Source: Gemmataceae bacterium
GTDB lineage: Bacteria > Planctomycetota > Planctomycetia > Gemmatales > Gemmataceae
DNA: 5,035 nt
Direction of reading: 5' to 3'
Assembly (NCBI GenBank): GCA_020847555.1
Contig: JADLBT010000392.1
Coordinates: forward strand, 1-5,035
Shown here one piece after another: positions 1 through 5,035 of this stretch; the first letter of the stretch is position 1, and every line of letters begins with the position of its first letter. The position numbers were made by a program, and so were the translations under genes. The notes beneath the pieces were generated by a model that ran no database searches, had not been told where the DNA came from, and saw nothing but the letters and a program-made list of their open reading frames with translations.

Positions 1-1
1 C

Positions 2-124
2 AAGCTGCAGGGGCGCATCGGCGGCGCCGACGTGGACGGCACCGCCGTGAAGACGGTGACTGTGAGCGGTGTCGGGACCACCGAGGTGGCCGTCCCCGAG
101 GCAGCCCGCAAGGCCCTGGAGTGA
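2..124 (+). CDS. C-terminal end of an unrecognised protein (5' truncated by window edge)
   Basis: An open frame enters from the left edge and ends in TGA at 122-124, giving 40 residues that begin KLQGRIGGADVDG and end VPEAARKALE. The composition is ordinary for a GC-rich genome, with G/C-ending codons throughout, which supports real coding. The fragment is rich in Gly, Val, Thr and Ala and looks like alternating short beta strands closing on a short charged helix. No catalytic motif, membrane segment or family signature is visible, so no function is assigned. It converges with the large minus-strand gene whose stop lies at 244-246. It could also be a chance open frame, since only 41 codons including the stop are seen. 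Confidence 0.5.
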   Translation, partial: KLQGRIGGADVDGTAVKTVTVSGVGTTEVAVPEAARKALE

Positions 125-243
125 CAGATCCCAACTCGTGTAATCCTCCAGGGAGTCCAGGCGCCGTCCTGGGTTCAGTCCCTCCCCTTCGCCTCCTTCC
201 CCGCCCGCGCCCGGCTCACCCCCGAGCGCGTCTTCCCGGAAGA
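125..243. other. Convergent intergenic gap
   Basis: These 119 bases separate two genes that run toward each other. I see no gene here. It contains the imperfect hairpin at 150-183 and, directly after the stop of the minus-strand gene, the small palindrome TCTTC-CCG-GAAGA at 231-243. Neither is followed by a T-run, so any terminator function is weakly supported. Confidence 0.6.
150..183. terminator. Possible bidirectional terminator hairpin
   Basis: The inner stem CCAGG (157-161) pairs with CCTGG (168-172) around a 6-base loop. The outer stem AGGGA (150-154) pairs with TCCCT (179-183), with T156-A177 and a small asymmetric internal loop between them. Its position between convergent stops is right for a shared terminator. 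There is no T-tract on either side, so this is a guess from position and pairing only. Confidence 0.3.
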
Positions 244-657
244 TCACTGCCGGCTCGCCTGGACGAACGCGCTGGTAAGCGCGTCGAGATTGCGGCTCCC
301 GGCGGCCAGGGCGGCCGTGAAGGTGTCGCCCTCCAGCCCGCCGACCACGGCCAACTCCTGCAGGACCGCCGTCAGCAGGTCCATCCGCCCGGCTGCTGGC
401 CCGCCCGAGAGGGCCTCTCCGGAAGCGAACTCCTCATCCTGCAGGGGCGTCGGATCCACGAACCAGCCGTGGCCGGCCGCCTGCGCGTCGAGGGTGAAAC
501 GTCCCGCCTGCGGAATCGCCCGCGCCAGGAGTCCGCCGCCCAGGACACCCACCTCGACCTGCACCGAGCCGAGCTGAGCGGTCAACTGCGAGCTGACGCC
601 GTTCTGCTGCAAACGGGCCAGGGCCGCCGCAAGCACGCCCCGGGCAACGTCCTGCGT
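244..657 (-). other. C-terminal 'GWFVDPTP / RMDLL' module with degenerate zinc motif
   Basis: Residues ~822-958 of the large protein. The segment GWFVDPTPLQDEEF (885-898) followed by GRMDLLTAVLQEL (911-923) matches, from memory, a planctomycete C-terminal module in which RMDLL is followed by HELGHxLGxxH, a metzincin-type zinc-binding site. Here the aligned stretch 921-931 is QELAVVGGLEG: the catalytic Glu (E922) and G928 remain, but all three zinc-ligand histidines are replaced (Q921, V925, G931). The later AALAAGSR resembles the 'MxETLAAGxR' ending of relatives. Probably a non-catalytic domain; the homology itself has not been tested by a search. Confidence 0.6.
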
Positions 658-3120
658 TAGCGGGAAGGCGTCGTCCGCGGCTTCCGCCGCCCCGCCGGCC
701 GTCTTGAGGGGGCGCGCGTCCGGGTTGAACGCACCTGCCACCGGCACCCAACTCGGGGCGCCGTAGGCGAACGGCGTGAAATCCGGGGCGCCAGGAGAGT
801 TGGCGTTCCTCAAATACCAGACGCCGGTGGCCGGATTGACCACCCCGACAGTGGTGCGGCCGTCCCCGTTCCAGTCGCCCGCCACGGCTTCCCAGTTCGG
901 CCCTCCGGAGGCGAAGGGAGCGAGGTCGGGAGCGCCTGGCGTGTTGCTGTTCCTCAGATACCAGGTTCCGGTCAGCGGGTTCACCACGCCGACGGTGACC
1001 GTACCGTCGCCATCCCAGTCGCCGACGACCGGCGTCCAGCCGCTGCCGCCGTAGTGGACGCTCGCGACGTTGGGGAGGCCGGGGCCGACCTCGCCCCGCA
1101 GGTAGAACGTGGCCGTCCCCGGGTCGAACGCGCCGATGCCGGTGTGGCCGGTGCCGCCCCAGTCGCCCACGACGGGAACCCAGCCCGGGGCTCCGTACTG
1201 GAAGGGCGCGTAAGCGGGAGCGCCCGGGGTGTTGCTGTTCCTCAGATACCACGTCATGGTTGAGGTATCGACCACGCCGACGGTGACCGTACCGTTGCCG
1301 TCCCAGTCGCCGATCACCGGCGTCCAACCCGGGGCGCCGTAGGCGAACGGCGCGACGTCAGGCGCGCCGGGGCTGTTGCTGAAGCGCAGATACCAGACGC
1401 CAGCGGCCGGGTCGAACGCGCCGACGGTGCTCTCCGCTCCGGCAGCGGTGGGCGGCAGGGTCGCGGAAAACGTCCGGCTGAGCGGGGTTGCCGCCTGGTT
1501 CCCATTCCCCACGACATCCTGCGCGACGTTCGCGGGCACGTTGACCGTCACCACCCCCTGGTCGGAGGCGAGCACCTGGAACGAGTAGGCGGCCCCGCTG
1601 CCGGTAAAGCCGGTGATCGTCCCGTTGGTCGCGACCACGTCACCGGCCGTGAAGCCGGTGACTGCGCTGCTGAAGGTGACGATGACCGGGATGAGGGAAC
1701 TGCCGGTCGGGTCGGGCGCCGTGGATGCGAGGGCGACTGTCGGCGCGGGAACATGGGTGAATCGATCGGCGGCGGTCGCGGCCGAGGTGCCGTTCGCCGT
1801 GGTCACGCGCACGTCCACCGTCCCCGTCCCTGCCGGGGCCAGCACCGCGATCTGGGTAGCCGTATTGCTCAGGAAGTTGGTGACGATCGCGTTGCCGAAG
1901 GTGACCGCAGTGGCGCTGGCCAGGTTCGTGCCGGTGATCGTGACCGTCGCCCCACCGCTCGCTGCTCCCTGCGTGGGGCTGACGGCGGTGACGAGGGGAG
2001 TCGGGGCCAGCACGATCTGGGACGGGGAGATGCCGGACGTGCCGGCGCCAGTGTTGGGGAACTGGGCGCTGCTCACGAGCGTCTGGGCGAACACGCCATC
2101 GACGCCGTACAGGTTGATCGACCCCTGCAGGTTCGGCGGGTACGCCGGGCCGAGGTTGGCGGTCAGCAGTTGTCCCTGGTCGTTAAACTTCGCGTCGGAC
2201 GGGAACTGGAACATCAGGTTCCCCTGCCCGGCGCCGTTCGCCTGCGTGAACACGGCGTCGAACGAGCCGTCCGTATTGTAGCGCAGGATCCTCCCGACGT
2301 TCGAGGTCGCTCCGAGATCGACCGCGTATAGCTTGCCGTCCGGCCCCCAGGTGAGGCCGGAGGCGAAGGTCAGCCCATCGCTGTTTGGCGGGACGAACGT
2401 GCTGGTGGTCGGAGCGGTCGGGGCATTCGTCACCTTCGACACCGTGCCGGCCGCGATCGGACTCCCGCCTACCAGGGTGATGCCCAGGCCGCTGACGTAC
2501 AGGCTGTTCGTATCGCCGGGGGCGGTGCCGAACGTCAGCCCGGCCGGCTGGAGGAGGTTGGACGCCGTGACGGCAAACGTTCCACCGTAGGCGAGCGTCC
2601 CGTTCGTGGCGGTCACGTCGAACCGGATCACCTGCCCGCCGCCGCTGGACGACTGGCCGCCGTTGAGGCCGACGTACAGGTCGCCGTCCGGGCCGAACGT
2701 GAGGCCGGCCGGGGCGAAGACAGCGTTCCCGCTCGTCGCGGCGATCGGCTGGAGGACGGTGGACGGGATGAAGGTCGAGAGGGCGTTGGTGGTCCGGTTG
2801 TACTGAAGGATCGCGTTGTTGTTCTGGCTGCTGAGGTAGAGGTTGTTGTCCGGCCCGAGGGCCAGTCCGGAGGGGCCGGACAGAAGCCCGCCGCTGTTGG
2901 GCGCGACCAGGGTGCCTTGCAGCGCCCCGGTGTTCGAGTCGAACTGATAGACCGCGCCGTCGAAGAAGGACGAGGCAAAGAGCGCGGCCGGGACGTCGCG
3001 GGCTTCCAGTCGCTCCACCTGCAGGCGTGGCCGGCGGGCGAGTTTCGGGTTGCGGCCGATGCGTGGCCCGGCCGGTCCGCCTGGGATATCAGCCCTTGAT
3101 TTCGCTCGGGTGGTGAACAT
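244..3120 (-). CDS. Large secreted/surface protein: beta-propeller, IPT/TIG, Ig-like, FG-GAP-like repeats, decayed metalloprotease-like C-terminus
   Basis: 958 residues. The start is ATG at 3118-3120, because AAAGGAG lies 7 bases upstream; a TTG start at 3171 would sit upstream of that site and inside a palindrome. Visible order: residues 1-45 are basic and end in QVERLEARDVPA, a motif typical of planctomycete exported proteins, without a classical hydrophobic signal peptide. Residues ~46-372 form an NHL/SMP-30-like beta-propeller with repeated GL-x-GPDG-LY motifs near 85, 139, 194 and 255. Residues ~375-457 are an IPT/TIG domain (VSPTQGAASGG, VTITGTNL). Residues ~459-552 are a bacterial Ig-like domain (VTFSSAVTGFTAGDV). 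Residues 566-805 are five 48-residue FG-GAP/VCBS-like repeats. Residues ~822-958 carry GWFVDPTP and GRMDLL, then a position where relatives have a zinc HExxH motif, here QELAV. Adhesive or structural extracellular role inferred; no enzymatic activity is supported. The exact substrate or partner is unknown. Confidence 0.9.
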   Translation of the reverse strand: MFTTRAKSRADIPGGPAGPRIGRNPKLARRPRLQVERLEARDVPAALFASSFFDGAVYQFDSNTGALQGTLVAPNSGGLLSGPSGLALGPDNNLYLSSQNNNAILQYNRTTNALSTFIPSTVLQPIAATSGNAVFAPAGLTFGPDGDLYVGLNGGQSSSGGGQVIRFDVTATNGTLAYGGTFAVTASNLLQPAGLTFGTAPGDTNSLYVSGLGITLVGGSPIAAGTVSKVTNAPTAPTTSTFVPPNSDGLTFASGLTWGPDGKLYAVDLGATSNVGRILRYNTDGSFDAVFTQANGAGQGNLMFQFPSDAKFNDQGQLLTANLGPAYPPNLQGSINLYGVDGVFAQTLVSSAQFPNTGAGTSGISPSQIVLAPTPLVTAVSPTQGAASGGATVTITGTNLASATAVTFGNAIVTNFLSNTATQIAVLAPAGTGTVDVRVTTANGTSAATAADRFTHVPAPTVALASTAPDPTGSSLIPVIVTFSSAVTGFTAGDVVATNGTITGFTGSGAAYSFQVLASDQGVVTVNVPANVAQDVVGNGNQAATPLSRTFSATLPPTAAGAESTVGAFDPAAGVWYLRFSNSPGAPDVAPFAYGAPGWTPVIGDWDGNGTVTVGVVDTSTMTWYLRNSNTPGAPAYAPFQYGAPGWVPVVGDWGGTGHTGIGAFDPGTATFYLRGEVGPGLPNVASVHYGGSGWTPVVGDWDGDGTVTVGVVNPLTGTWYLRNSNTPGAPDLAPFASGGPNWEAVAGDWNGDGRTTVGVVNPATGVWYLRNANSPGAPDFTPFAYGAPSWVPVAGAFNPDARPLKTAGGAAEAADDAFPLTQDVARGVLAAALARLQQNGVSSQLTAQLGSVQVEVGVLGGGLLARAIPQAGRFTLDAQAAGHGWFVDPTPLQDEEFASGEALSGGPAAGRMDLLTAVLQELAVVGGLEGDTFTAALAAGSRNLDALTSAFVQASRQ
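706..1425 (-). repeat. Five tandem 144-bp (48-residue) FG-GAP/VCBS-like repeats
   Basis: Units begin at residues 566, 614, 662, 710 and 758 of the large protein, an exact 48-residue spacing, corresponding to bases 1282-1425, 1138-1281, 994-1137, 850-993 and 706-849. Each follows the plan VG-V-(D/N)P-TG-WYLRN-N-PGAP...APF-YG-PGW-PV-GDWDGDG. The D-x-D-G-(D/N)-G segment resembles the calcium-binding loop of FG-GAP/VCBS repeats. It is intact in units 1 and 3, altered in units 2 (DWGGTG) and 4 (DWNGDG), and lost in unit 5 (AFNPDA). Repeats of this kind usually form beta-propeller blades in extracellular proteins. Confidence 0.88.
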
Positions 3121-3127
3121 GGTGATG

Positions 3128-3134
3128 CTCCTTT
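3128..3134 (-). promoter_or_regulatory. Ribosome binding site of the large protein gene
   Basis: Read on the minus strand this is AAAGGAG, followed by 7 bases and ATG at 3120. It is a near-perfect Shine-Dalgarno site and decides the start against the longer frame reaching 3171. Confidence 0.8.
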
Positions 3135-3160
3135 GGGTGGGTGAAAATAACAGATAAAAT

Positions 3161-3185
3161 GTCTCTAACAAGGGTAATTAGAGAC
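3161..3185. promoter_or_regulatory. Perfect 8-bp inverted repeat, candidate operator or leader hairpin
   Basis: GTCTCTAA (3161-3168) and TTAGAGAC (3178-3185) are perfect inverted copies separated by 9 bases. The centre lies about 53 bases upstream of the start of the large protein gene, in an AT-rich island. The spacing and symmetry fit either an operator for a dimeric DNA-binding protein or an RNA stem-loop in the 5' leader; a terminator is less likely, because only a short ATTTTAT run follows. Confidence 0.5.
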
Positions 3186-3192
3186 GGGTGAG

Positions 3193-3210
3193 GTTCCGGC
3201 GCTGCGGAAC
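3193..3210 (-). terminator. Possible terminator hairpin after the DUF1559 gene
   Basis: GTTCCG (3193-3198) pairs perfectly with CGGAAC (3205-3210) around a 6-base loop, about 78 bases past the stop of the DUF1559 gene. A smaller GCCG-TTTG-CGGC hairpin lies at 3255-3266, nearer the stop. There is no T-tract after either, so intrinsic termination is uncertain. Confidence 0.3.
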
Positions 3211-3287
3211 AGGCGGGGCCGCTTTTATACGGGATCGCCCGGTTGCCGCTTCGTGCCGTTTGCGGCTTGGCGGGCGACCGCTCGCTA

Positions 3288-4304
3288 CTACTCTCTGCCG
3301 GCGCGGGTACTTCGTGCCCTCCAGGTGTTCGGGTCAATGTCGTTGGTGACGAACTGGACCGATCCGTCGAGCAGCAGGAGGTTCACCCCGTCGGGGTGGT
3401 TGCTGCGGGCCGCCCGAAAGCCGACGGCGGTGTACTGCTGCTGGCCGGGCACGTTGAGGTTCGCGACGCAGTCGTACTTCGGCCCGTTCGGCGGGTAGTA
3501 GTGGTTGTAGCTGGCGCACCGGATTTCCCCCGACGCCCACAGGTAGCCCCGGCGCTGCTGCACGTTCCACTGGTTCGCCGCCTCGCACGCAGCCGGGCTG
3601 AGCGGCGGGGTAACCGTGGCGTAGACCTTCTGCGGGTCGCCGGGAATCGGGCCGGTCGCCATCGTTGGCCCCTCGCCGAGGGTGCTCTCGGAGAAGGCGG
3701 CCGTGTTCGACAGGCCGTCGGTGACCTCGGCGAAGCGGCCGTTGATAGCCGCCCGGAAGACACCGTCCGCATCCCACGGGGAGCCGTACGGCGGGCCGCC
3801 CACGGTCGTTCCGGAGCCGGTGCAGGCGACATAGTTGACTGGCCCGAACACCGGGACGCCGTACCCGCTGCCGACCGGCTGCATCTGGTCACTGGGGCAC
3901 AGGAACAGCGGAATCGTCTGCTGGACCGCGAACTGGTTGCTGGCCGTCACGGTCAGCGACGGTAGCGTGAACATCGGCTCGTTGAGGTTCATCCGCCTGT
4001 GGATGGCGGTCTGTTCCAGGTAGGGGTTCAACTGGGCCAGCGCGCTCCACGCGTAGAAGTAGGCCGGCACCACGCCGACGTAGGGGGGCTTCGGGGTGGC
4101 CGGAAACACCGAGGGCAGGCGCCGCTGTCCGCTCTCGTAGTTGTGCAGGGCGACGCCGATCTGTTTGAGGTGGTTCTGGCACTGAGCGCGGTTGGCCGCC
4201 TCGCGGACCTTCTGCACCGCCGGCAGGAGCAGGCCGATCAGCACCGCGATGATGGCGAGCATCACCAAAAGCTCAATCAGCGTGAAGGCGCGGCGGCGGG
4301 GCAT
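3288..4304 (-). CDS. DUF1559 domain protein with prepilin-type N-terminal cleavage/methylation signal
   Basis: 338 residues, the usual length for the family. The N-terminus RRRAFTLIELLV is a type IV pilin-like signal: basic leader, cleavage expected between A6 and F7, Glu at mature position 5 (E11), then a hydrophobic helix to about residue 30 (LLLPAVQKVREAA). It is followed by CQNHLKQIGVALHNY, characteristic of the DUF1559 family, which is greatly expanded in planctomycetes. The C-terminus has the H-X9-DG signature exactly: H303 (HPDGVN) and D313-G314 (LLDGSVQFV). Six cysteines (C42, C136, C161, C240, C263, C279) suggest disulfides in an exported globular domain. Known of the family: processing by a prepilin peptidase and an envelope or pseudopilin-like location are expected, but molecular function is not established. 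The start ATG at 4302-4304 has GAGGA 6 bases upstream. It lies 167 bp upstream of the large surface-protein gene on the same strand and is divergent from the regulator gene. Confidence 0.95.
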   Translation of the reverse strand: MPRRRAFTLIELLVMLAIIAVLIGLLLPAVQKVREAANRAQCQNHLKQIGVALHNYESGQRRLPSVFPATPKPPYVGVVPAYFYAWSALAQLNPYLEQTAIHRRMNLNEPMFTLPSLTVTASNQFAVQQTIPLFLCPSDQMQPVGSGYGVPVFGPVNYVACTGSGTTVGGPPYGSPWDADGVFRAAINGRFAEVTDGLSNTAAFSESTLGEGPTMATGPIPGDPQKVYATVTPPLSPAACEAANQWNVQQRRGYLWASGEIRCASYNHYYPPNGPKYDCVANLNVPGQQQYTAVGFRAARSNHPDGVNLLLLDGSVQFVTNDIDPNTWRARSTRAGRE

Positions 4305-4310
4305 GGAGCA

Positions 4311-4315
4311 TCCTC
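4311..4315 (-). promoter_or_regulatory. Ribosome binding site of the DUF1559 gene
   Basis: GAGGA on the minus strand, 6 bases before the ATG at 4304. Together with the immediately following prepilin signal it fixes the start. Confidence 0.7.
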
Positions 4316-4344
4316 GCGGGGTGGGCCGGCAGGGGAGAGAGTGC

Positions 4345-4373
4345 TTGTCGTAACCTCACCACGACATTTTAAA
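4345..4373 (+). promoter_or_regulatory. Candidate promoter with embedded 6-bp inverted repeat
   Basis: TTGTCG (4345-4350) and TTTAAA (4368-4373) are spaced by 17 bases and match the sigma-70 consensus at 4 of 6 positions each. The perfect inverted repeat TGTCGT (4346-4351)/ACGACA (4361-4366), with a 9-base spacer, covers the -35 box and most of the spacer, a common place for a repressor site. The same AT-rich island could instead serve the minus-strand DUF1559 gene, whose ATG is about 42 bases from the repeat. The regulator start is 187 bases from the -10 box, so its leader would be long. Both readings are inference. Confidence 0.3.
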
Positions 4374-4507
4374 GCGTGCCTTAATATCAAATTGTTAGCG
4401 AGGGAGAGGCGCCACGGCAACGACCGGCGTGGAGAAAACCGGAATGGAAGCCCGGGCGGGAACCGGGGCGACGGGGACACAGCCTACCGGGCGGGCCGGA
4501 AAGGGGG

Positions 4508-4513
4508 TAGAAT
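4508..4513 (+). promoter_or_regulatory. Candidate -10 box (TAGAAT) for the regulator gene
   Basis: TAGAAT matches the -10 consensus TATAAT at 5 of 6 positions and lies 47 bases before the GTG start at 4560, leaving room for a short leader with the ribosome binding site. No good -35 box is found 16-18 bases upstream, where the DNA is GC-rich. Confidence 0.35.
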
Positions 4514-4549
4514 GGCCGCGGCGGAGTGAGGCGCGCCGCTCCCTGTTCC

Positions 4550-4553
4550 AGGA
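4550..4553 (+). promoter_or_regulatory. Ribosome binding site deciding the GTG start of the regulator
   Basis: AGGA followed by 6 bases and GTG at 4560. The alternative in-frame ATG at 4587 has no comparable site upstream (it is preceded by CAACCCCAG), so GTG is preferred. Confidence 0.5.
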
Positions 4554-4559
4554 TTCGCC

Positions 4560-5035
4560 GTGGAACCTGATCCCCTGCAACCCCAGATGTGTGCGAAGCG
4601 CCTGGCGGCGCTGGCGGCGCCGGAACGCCTGCGCATCGTCCGATTCCTGCGCGACGGTCCGCGGAATGCCGGGGCGATCGCGGCCTTCCTCCAGATCGCC
4701 GCCGTCAACGTGTCCCACCACATGAACGTGCTGCGCACCGCCGGCCTGGTGCAGAGTGAGAAGCGCGGGCGCTTCGTGCTCTACTCCCTTGTCCCCGCAC
4801 GCCCGACCGATGCGGCACGGCGGAAGCAGCTGCTCACCGACCTGGGCAGCGCGCGGTTTGCGGTCCGGCAAAAGGCGATGCGCGAGCTGGACGCGCTCGG
4901 CGATCGGTCGCGTGCGGCGCTGCGAGGGTGGCTTGGCGAGAACCCGCCGCTGGAGGTGCGGCAGCGAATCGAGCAGCTCCTGGCGCGGCTGGACGGGCCA
5001 CAGGATCGGCCGGAGTGGCTACGCGGACTGCGGGC
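4560..5035 (+). CDS. ArsR-like winged-helix regulator fused to a HEAT-like module (3' truncated by window edge)
   Basis: 158 complete codons are visible and the frame is still open at the right edge. The nearest upstream in-frame stop is TGA at 4527-4529. Residues ~11-80 form an ArsR/SmtB-type winged helix-turn-helix: LAALAAPERLRIVRFL (15-30), a helix near 38-46, recognition helix AVNVSHHMNVLRTAGL (48-63) and the wing EKRGRFVLYSL (67-77). The ELCVC-type metal site of ArsR is absent; the only cysteine is C11, so metal sensing is unlikely. From residue ~88 the sequence changes to LLTDLGSARFAVRQKAMRE (91-109) and continues through LEVRQRIEQLLARLDGP (131-147), resembling the HEAT-like module found after WD40 repeats in planctomycete proteins. 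Likely a DNA-binding regulator with a helical-repeat protein-interaction or sensing region. It is divergent from the DUF1559 gene. The helix-turn-helix call is firm; the second domain and its extent are less so. Confidence 0.85.
   Translation, partial: MEPDPLQPQMCAKRLAALAAPERLRIVRFLRDGPRNAGAIAAFLQIAAVNVSHHMNVLRTAGLVQSEKRGRFVLYSLVPARPTDAARRKQLLTDLGSARFAVRQKAMRELDALGDRSRAALRGWLGENPPLEVRQRIEQLLARLDGPQDRPEWLRGLR

Larger units (their letters stand above)
3121..3287 (-). other. Intergenic leader between the DUF1559 gene and the large protein gene
   Basis: These 167 bases hold no gene. In the direction of transcription they contain a GCCG-TTTG-CGGC hairpin (3255-3266), a GTTCCG/CGGAAC hairpin (3193-3210), an 8-bp palindrome (3161-3185), an AT-rich stretch (about 3145-3180) and the ribosome binding site. 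The AT-rich stretch stands out against the GC-rich surroundings and is the likely place for a promoter of the large gene. I could not find a convincing -35/-10 pair with a 16-18 base spacer. Confidence 0.6.
4305..4559. other. Divergent intergenic region between the DUF1559 gene and the regulator gene
   Basis: 255 bases with no convincing gene. It contains an AT-rich island at about 4366-4396 within otherwise very GC-rich DNA, a 6-bp inverted repeat at 4346-4366, a CCACG/CGTGG stem at 4412-4432 and a TAGAAT box at 4508-4513. It must supply transcription starts for both neighbours unless they are read from further away. Confidence 0.6.

Noticed and set aside
121..660. 179-codon plus-strand open frame crossing the convergent gap
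   Set aside because: Most of it is antisense to the C-terminal module of the large protein, and its product is Arg/Pro-rich with no domain.
434..1327. 297-codon minus-strand open frame
   Set aside because: It is a different-frame shadow of the repeat and C-terminal regions of the large protein; its Arg/Gly-rich low-complexity product is typical of frame-shifted GC-rich repeats.
706..1425. Repeat array considered as CRISPR or other spaced DNA repeats
   Set aside because: The periodicity is 144 bases, a multiple of three, without distinct spacers, and it translates to a consistent protein repeat.
1613..2281. 222-codon plus-strand open frame
   Set aside because: It lies wholly antisense to the IPT/TIG and propeller region of the large protein and shows no recognisable domain; such frames are common opposite GC-rich genes.
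3121..3171. N-terminal extension of the large protein to a TTG at 3171 (17 extra residues)
   Set aside because: The extension would start inside the palindrome and place the strong AAAGGAG site within the coding region; ATG at 3120 fits that site exactly.
3219..3232. TATAAAA on the minus strand as a promoter -10 box for the large gene
   Set aside because: No acceptable -35 box lies at the right distance, and ECF-type spacing from the upstream GGCAACC is too short.
3243..3965. 240-codon plus-strand open frame
   Set aside because: It is antisense to the DUF1559 gene, which has clear family signatures at both ends; the antisense product has none.
4395..4871. 158-codon minus-strand open frame
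   Set aside because: It overlaps the winged-helix gene on the opposite strand; the plus-strand reading has an unmistakable helix-turn-helix and a ribosome binding site.

Overview
The window looks like chromosome from a high-GC planctomycete, most likely Gemmataceae or a close relative. The inference rests on three family hallmarks: a DUF1559 protein with a prepilin-type N-terminus, a large surface or secreted protein with an N-terminal 'QVERLEARDVPA' motif and a 'GWFVDPTP...RMDLL' C-terminal module, and a HEAT-like module of the kind that normally follows WD40 repeats in planctomycete proteins. No RNA genes, CRISPR arrays, insertion sequences or phage genes were seen.

Layout: (1) bases 2-124, plus strand, the last 40 codons of an unrecognised gene; (2) 125-243, a gap between convergent genes holding only weak hairpins; (3) 244-3120, minus strand, a 958-residue multidomain protein: beta-propeller, IPT/TIG domain, bacterial Ig-like domain, five exact 48-residue FG-GAP/VCBS-like repeats and a C-terminal module resembling a metalloprotease domain whose zinc motif has decayed; (4) 3121-3287, a leader region with a strong Shine-Dalgarno, a perfect 8-bp inverted repeat and small hairpins; (5) 3288-4304, minus strand, a 338-residue DUF1559 pseudopilin-like protein; (6) 4305-4559, a divergent intergenic region with an AT-rich island and a second inverted repeat; (7) 4560 to the window end, plus strand, an ArsR-like winged-helix regulator running directly into a HEAT-like module, cut by the window edge. 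This last gene has no stop inside the window, so a search restricted to closed reading frames would miss it.

How they may relate: the two minus-strand genes both encode envelope or extracellular proteins and are 167 bp apart. The space between them has its own palindrome, hairpins and ribosome binding site, so separate transcription is at least as likely as an operon. The regulator is divergent from the DUF1559 gene and could control it or itself through the shared 255-bp intergenic region; that is inference. The most unusual items are the winged-helix/HEAT-like fusion and the decayed zinc site of the large protein.
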